DNA of 64,000 bases from CBDDIP01 sp965229005. GTDB lineage: Bacteria; Actinomycetota; Acidimicrobiia; Acidimicrobiales; Ilumatobacteraceae. Location of the stretch: assembly GCA_965229005.1 (NCBI GenBank), contig CBDDIP010000002.1, positions 124,001-188,000 of the forward strand, read 5' to 3'. A model generated the notes under the pieces. The model did not search any database. It saw only the letters and a program-made list of their open reading frames with translations, and had not been told where the DNA came from. The translations under genes and the position numbers were made by a program. This document shows, piece after piece, positions 61,787 to 64,000 of the stretch (position 1 is the first letter of the stretch; each line of letters starts with the position of its first letter).

Positions 61787-62262
61787 CGCGTTCCCTCCAT
61801 GTTCGTGCTCGCCGTGTTCGTGCTCGCAGTGTCGTTCGTGCTTGCCGGGCGGAAGGCGAAGGTCACCCGTTCGGTGCCGTCGTCGTCCACCGTGAGCGGC
61901 ACGATCACCAGCTCCATCTCCATCCCGATCGCCAGCTTGGCCGGATCGGCCTCGGTCAGGCGGGCTTCCACCTTCACCTCGCCGGGCAGCTCGACGTACC
62001 CGACGCCGAACGGTTCGAAGCGCTCGTCGGTGTGGCCGAGGTACGGCGGCGCCTTGGGCGGGAAGCCCTGCACGGTCCAGGTCCACAGCGTGCCGCGGCG
62101 ACCGAGCTCGACGGTCTCGGTGTGGTCACCCGTGCAGCGCGGGCAGCCCGACTGCGTGGGGAACATGTGGTTGCCGCAGTCGGTGCACCGGCTGCCGAGC
62201 AGCTGCGGCCGTTCGGCCGGCCACGTGAAGATGCCTTCGGCGATCGGTACCTGTGTCGGCAT
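61783..62262 (-). CDS. DUF35 OB-fold acyl-CoA-associated protein
   Basis: A 159-aa protein with an N-terminal zinc ribbon CTDCGNHMFPTQSGCPRC (about 26-43) and an OB-fold (LWTWTVQGFPPKAPPYLG, VGYVELPGEVKVEARL). DUF35 proteins form complexes with thiolases or MaoC hydratases. The tail is Ser/Thr/Asn-rich, encoded by a short tandem repeat. It is first in the operon with the thiolase. Confidence 0.88.
   Translation of the reverse strand: MPTQVPIAEGIFTWPAERPQLLGSRCTDCGNHMFPTQSGCPRCTGDHTETVELGRRGTLWTWTVQGFPPKAPPYLGHTDERFEPFGVGYVELPGEVKVEARLTEADPAKLAIGMEMELVIVPLTVDDDGTERVTFAFRPASTNDTASTNTASTNMEGTR
61801..61848. repeat. Tandem 15-bp repeat in the DUF35 gene end
   Basis: gttcgtgctcgccgt, gttcgtgctcgcagt, then (after gtc) gttcgtgcttgccgg. 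Two near-perfect units and a diverged third encode the STNTA-type tail of the DUF35 protein. Likely a slippage-prone tract. Confidence 0.75.
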
Positions 62263-62293
62263 GTTGCCCCCTCCACGTCGTGCGACCGACGTA

Positions 62294-62315
62294 ACTTACC
62301 AGTTGATCAATAATG
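62294..62315 (+). promoter_or_regulatory. Shared regulon palindrome, site 6
   Basis: ACTTACCAGTT followed by GATCAATAATG, 31 bases upstream of the DUF35-thiolase operon and just after the stop of the alcohol dehydrogenase gene. Confidence 0.7.
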
Positions 62316-62341
62316 TCGCCAGCCCGGTTCACCAGCCGAAT

Positions 62342-63376
62342 TCACCAGCCCGGGTCCACGAGCACCTTGGTCTCGGTGGACTGCCCGCTGGCGAGGTCGG
62401 CGAGGGCGGCGGCGAGCCCGGCAAGGCCGACGGTGGAGCTGTGCAACGGCTCGACGGCGACGCGGCCGTCGGCGATCATCGCCATCGTCATCTCGAACTC
62501 CTCGTGGAAGTACGCCAGCGACGAGGTGACGGCGATCTCCTTGACCAGCCACGTCGTCGGGTTGATCGTCGCCTCACCGTGCGGCAGTCCGATCAGACAC
62601 ATCGCCCCGCCCCGCCGGGCGAGGTCGACCGCCGACTGGATCGCCGGGGCCCGGCCGACGCACTCGTAGACGATGTCGGCGCCGAGACCGTGCGTGTGCT
62701 CGAGCACGAGCTGCGTGGCGTCCGCTCCCGGTTCGACGACGTCGTGCGCGCCGAGCGAGGCGGCGAGCTGGCGGCGCTGCTCGCTCGGCTCGATGACGAT
62801 GACGCGGGCCGCACCGGCAGCGCGCACCCACTGGAGCGTGGCCAGGCCGATCGGGCCGGCGCCCTGCACGACAGCGGTGTCGCCGAGACGGATGCGGCTG
62901 GTGCGCACGGCGTGGAAGGCCACGGTCGTGGGCTCCACCTGCGCGGCCTGCACATCGGACAGCGACGGATGGGCGTGCACGATGCGAGACGCGGCGACAC
63001 CGATCCGAGGGGCGAACCCACCGTGCGCGGGTGCCTGCGCGTCGCGACCGAGGGCGGACAGGAAGGCGACCTCACAGCGATCGGCTTGGCCGGCTCGGCA
63101 CGCGGCACACGCGCCACACGCGGGAGCCACGGCGACGACGACCCGGTCGCCTTCGGTGAACGACCGAACCGCGCCGCCGATGGCGGACACCGTGCCCGCC
63201 CACTCGTGCCCGCAGATCGCCGGGTTGTAGGGACGACCGGACTGGAACGCGTGCACGTCGGTGCCGCAGATGCCGCACAGCGAGATGTCGACCACGACGC
63301 CGTCGTCGAACGGCGTCGGCTCCGGCACCTCGCGCAGCTCCAGGGTGTCCTTGCCCGTGATCAGTCCGGCGATCAT
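62342..63376 (-). CDS. Zinc-dependent alcohol dehydrogenase (MDR family)
   Basis: A 344-aa enzyme. Catalytic zinc ligands lie in SLCGICGTDVHAF and GHEWAG; the structural zinc Cys are in CGACAACRAGQADRC. The Rossmann part has VQGAGPIGLATLQWV, and IVIEPSEQRR follows, whose Glu suggests NAD. It oxidises a secondary or primary alcohol. It lies just upstream of site 6 but has no site of its own, so its place in the regulon is uncertain. Confidence 0.9.
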   Translation of the reverse strand: MIAGLITGKDTLELREVPEPTPFDDGVVVDISLCGICGTDVHAFQSGRPYNPAICGHEWAGTVSAIGGAVRSFTEGDRVVVAVAPACGACAACRAGQADRCEVAFLSALGRDAQAPAHGGFAPRIGVAASRIVHAHPSLSDVQAAQVEPTTVAFHAVRTSRIRLGDTAVVQGAGPIGLATLQWVRAAGAARVIVIEPSEQRRQLAASLGAHDVVEPGADATQLVLEHTHGLGADIVYECVGRAPAIQSAVDLARRGGAMCLIGLPHGEATINPTTWLVKEIAVTSSLAYFHEEFEMTMAMIADGRVAVEPLHSSTVGLAGLAAALADLASGQSTETKVLVDPGW

Positions 63377-63414
63377 CACGTCACTCTGCCAGCGCGCGGG
63401 TACGTTGCCCGACC

Positions 63415-63765
63415 ATGAGCCTCATCGCCGTCGAAGCCGCCATCACCGTCGCCGACCCCGCCGGGCGCGATGCGCTCGTCGCCGCGTCGGCGCCCGTGCA
63501 GGCCGCCACCCGCAACGACGAACCGGGCTGCCTCGTCTACTGCTTCGCCGCCGATCCCGTGCGCGCCGACCTCATCCAGGTCTACGAGCTGTGGGCCGAC
63601 GAAGCGTCGCTGGCGGCCCACTTCGACCACCCCAACTACGCGGCGATGCGCGAGATGCTCAACGCTGCCGGGTTGGCCTCGGCGGTCAGCCGCAAGCACC
63701 GCATCGACGCCACGGCGCCGGTGTACAACGCAGATCGGCGCGCCACCGTCGGCTTCGACGACTGA
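63415..63765 (+). CDS. Antibiotic biosynthesis monooxygenase-like (YgiN-type) protein
   Basis: A 116-aa ferredoxin-like dimer protein: EAAITVADPAGRDALVAASAPVQAATRNDEPGCLVYCFAADP (about 7-48) and YELWADEASLAAHFDHPNYAAM, the classical ABM pattern. Such proteins oxidise quinols without a cofactor or play accessory roles. It is divergent from the alcohol dehydrogenase gene, which starts 38 bases away. Confidence 0.82.
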   Translation: MSLIAVEAAITVADPAGRDALVAASAPVQAATRNDEPGCLVYCFAADPVRADLIQVYELWADEASLAAHFDHPNYAAMREMLNAAGLASAVSRKHRIDATAPVYNADRRATVGFDD

Positions 63766-63785
63766 CGGGCGAGTCCCGGACGGAC

Positions 63786-64000
63786 TCATCGCAGCGCCGC
63801 TTCCCGCGCCCAGCGGTAGTCCGCCTTGCCGGACGGGCTGCGGTAGACGCTGTCCACGAAGACCACTCGTCGCGGCGCCTTGTACGACGCGAGCTGCGCC
63901 CGAACGTGGTCGGCGATCGCGGACTCGTCGACGTCCGCGCCGCGAGCGCGTGAGGCGACGAGCACGACCTGCTCGCCGAGCCGATCGTCGGGCAGGCCGA
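63786..64000 (-). CDS. Acyl-CoA synthetase, C-terminal fragment (cut by the window end)
   Basis: Only the last 71 codons are visible: DDRLGEQVVLVASRARGADV, then a helix and YKAPRRVVFVDSVYRSPSGKADYRWA. The C-terminal lid of FadD-type adenylating enzymes with the catalytic Lys in SGKAD is clear. The rest lies to the right of the window. It may supply another CoA-activation step for the same cluster. Confidence 0.85.
   Translation of the reverse strand, partial: GLPDDRLGEQVVLVASRARGADVDESAIADHVRAQLASYKAPRRVVFVDSVYRSPSGKADYRWAREAALR

Noticed and set aside
41812..62315. KstR or KstR2 operators of cholesterol catabolism.
   Set aside because: The sites lack the AACnnGTT-type (KstR) and CAAG/CTTG-type (KstR2) cores as I recall them; they form a different, longer palindrome.
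60686..63418. Very long open frames opposite or out of frame with clear genes (for example 910 aa here, 1087 aa at 56810-60073, 884 aa at 45005-47659).
   Set aside because: They are GC-rich codon artefacts: Arg/Ala/Gly-rich, without domains, and fully covered by genes with strong motifs on the other strand or frame. Some contain a real gene only as their in-frame tail.

Overview
The window is high-GC, densely coded DNA from an actinobacterium. A DUF222/HNH (13E12-type) gene, many F420-type flavin oxidoreductases, a DUF6069 membrane protein and NarL-type two-component pairs point that way. Acidimicrobiia (Ilumatobacter-like) is my best guess, but it is inference. Most long opposite-strand frames are GC-codon artefacts and are left out.

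Positions 1 to about 16,713 are the right part of an integrated tailed phage (siphovirus type, HK97 head). From left to right it holds a tRNA-like gene with terminator, a lone leftward gene, an HNH nuclease, an HUH (Rep-like) protein, a Cys-rich multi-zinc-ribbon protein, a second HNH-like nuclease and small ORFs. Then come terminase, portal, protease, capsid, connectors, tail tube, tail chaperone, a short tape measure, a tail protein and a fibre with a C1q-like tip. The element ends in the 3' part of a tRNA-Gly(CCC) gene, which I read as attR. Integrase, lysis genes and attL must lie to the left, outside the window.

Positions 16.7 to 34.6 kb are ordinary chromosomal genes. They include a lipoprotein esterase, two histidine kinase/response regulator pairs, a LuxR/TPR regulator and small membrane and lipoproteins. 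They also include an ArsR-SRPBCC-DUF6069 operon with a perfect inverted-repeat operator, a DHFR-like protein, an APH-like kinase, VOC proteins, a desaturase and a DUF222/HNH gene.

Positions 34.6 to 63.4 kb are a catabolic gene cluster and the most interesting part. It encodes four Rieske oxygenase alpha subunits, a P450, two luciferase-like flavin oxidoreductases, SDRs, a 3-ketosteroid-dehydrogenase-like flavoprotein, VOC and SnoaL-like proteins, an acyl-CoA ligase and a DUF35/thiolase pair. It also encodes a sugar-type ABC importer and two paralogous PEP-utilising swivel proteins that lack an ATP-binding domain. A degenerate 22-bp palindrome (left half ACTWAYYRAYY, right half RRTYRRTWAGT) occurs six times. 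It lies in front of every transcription unit between 34.6 and 62.3 kb that I can delimit, so about 26 genes look like one regulon under a single TetR-type repressor whose gene is not in the window. The substrate is unknown; the enzyme set fits uptake, CoA activation, oxygenation and thiolytic cleavage of a cyclic or aromatic carboxylic compound. The window ends inside another acyl-CoA synthetase gene.
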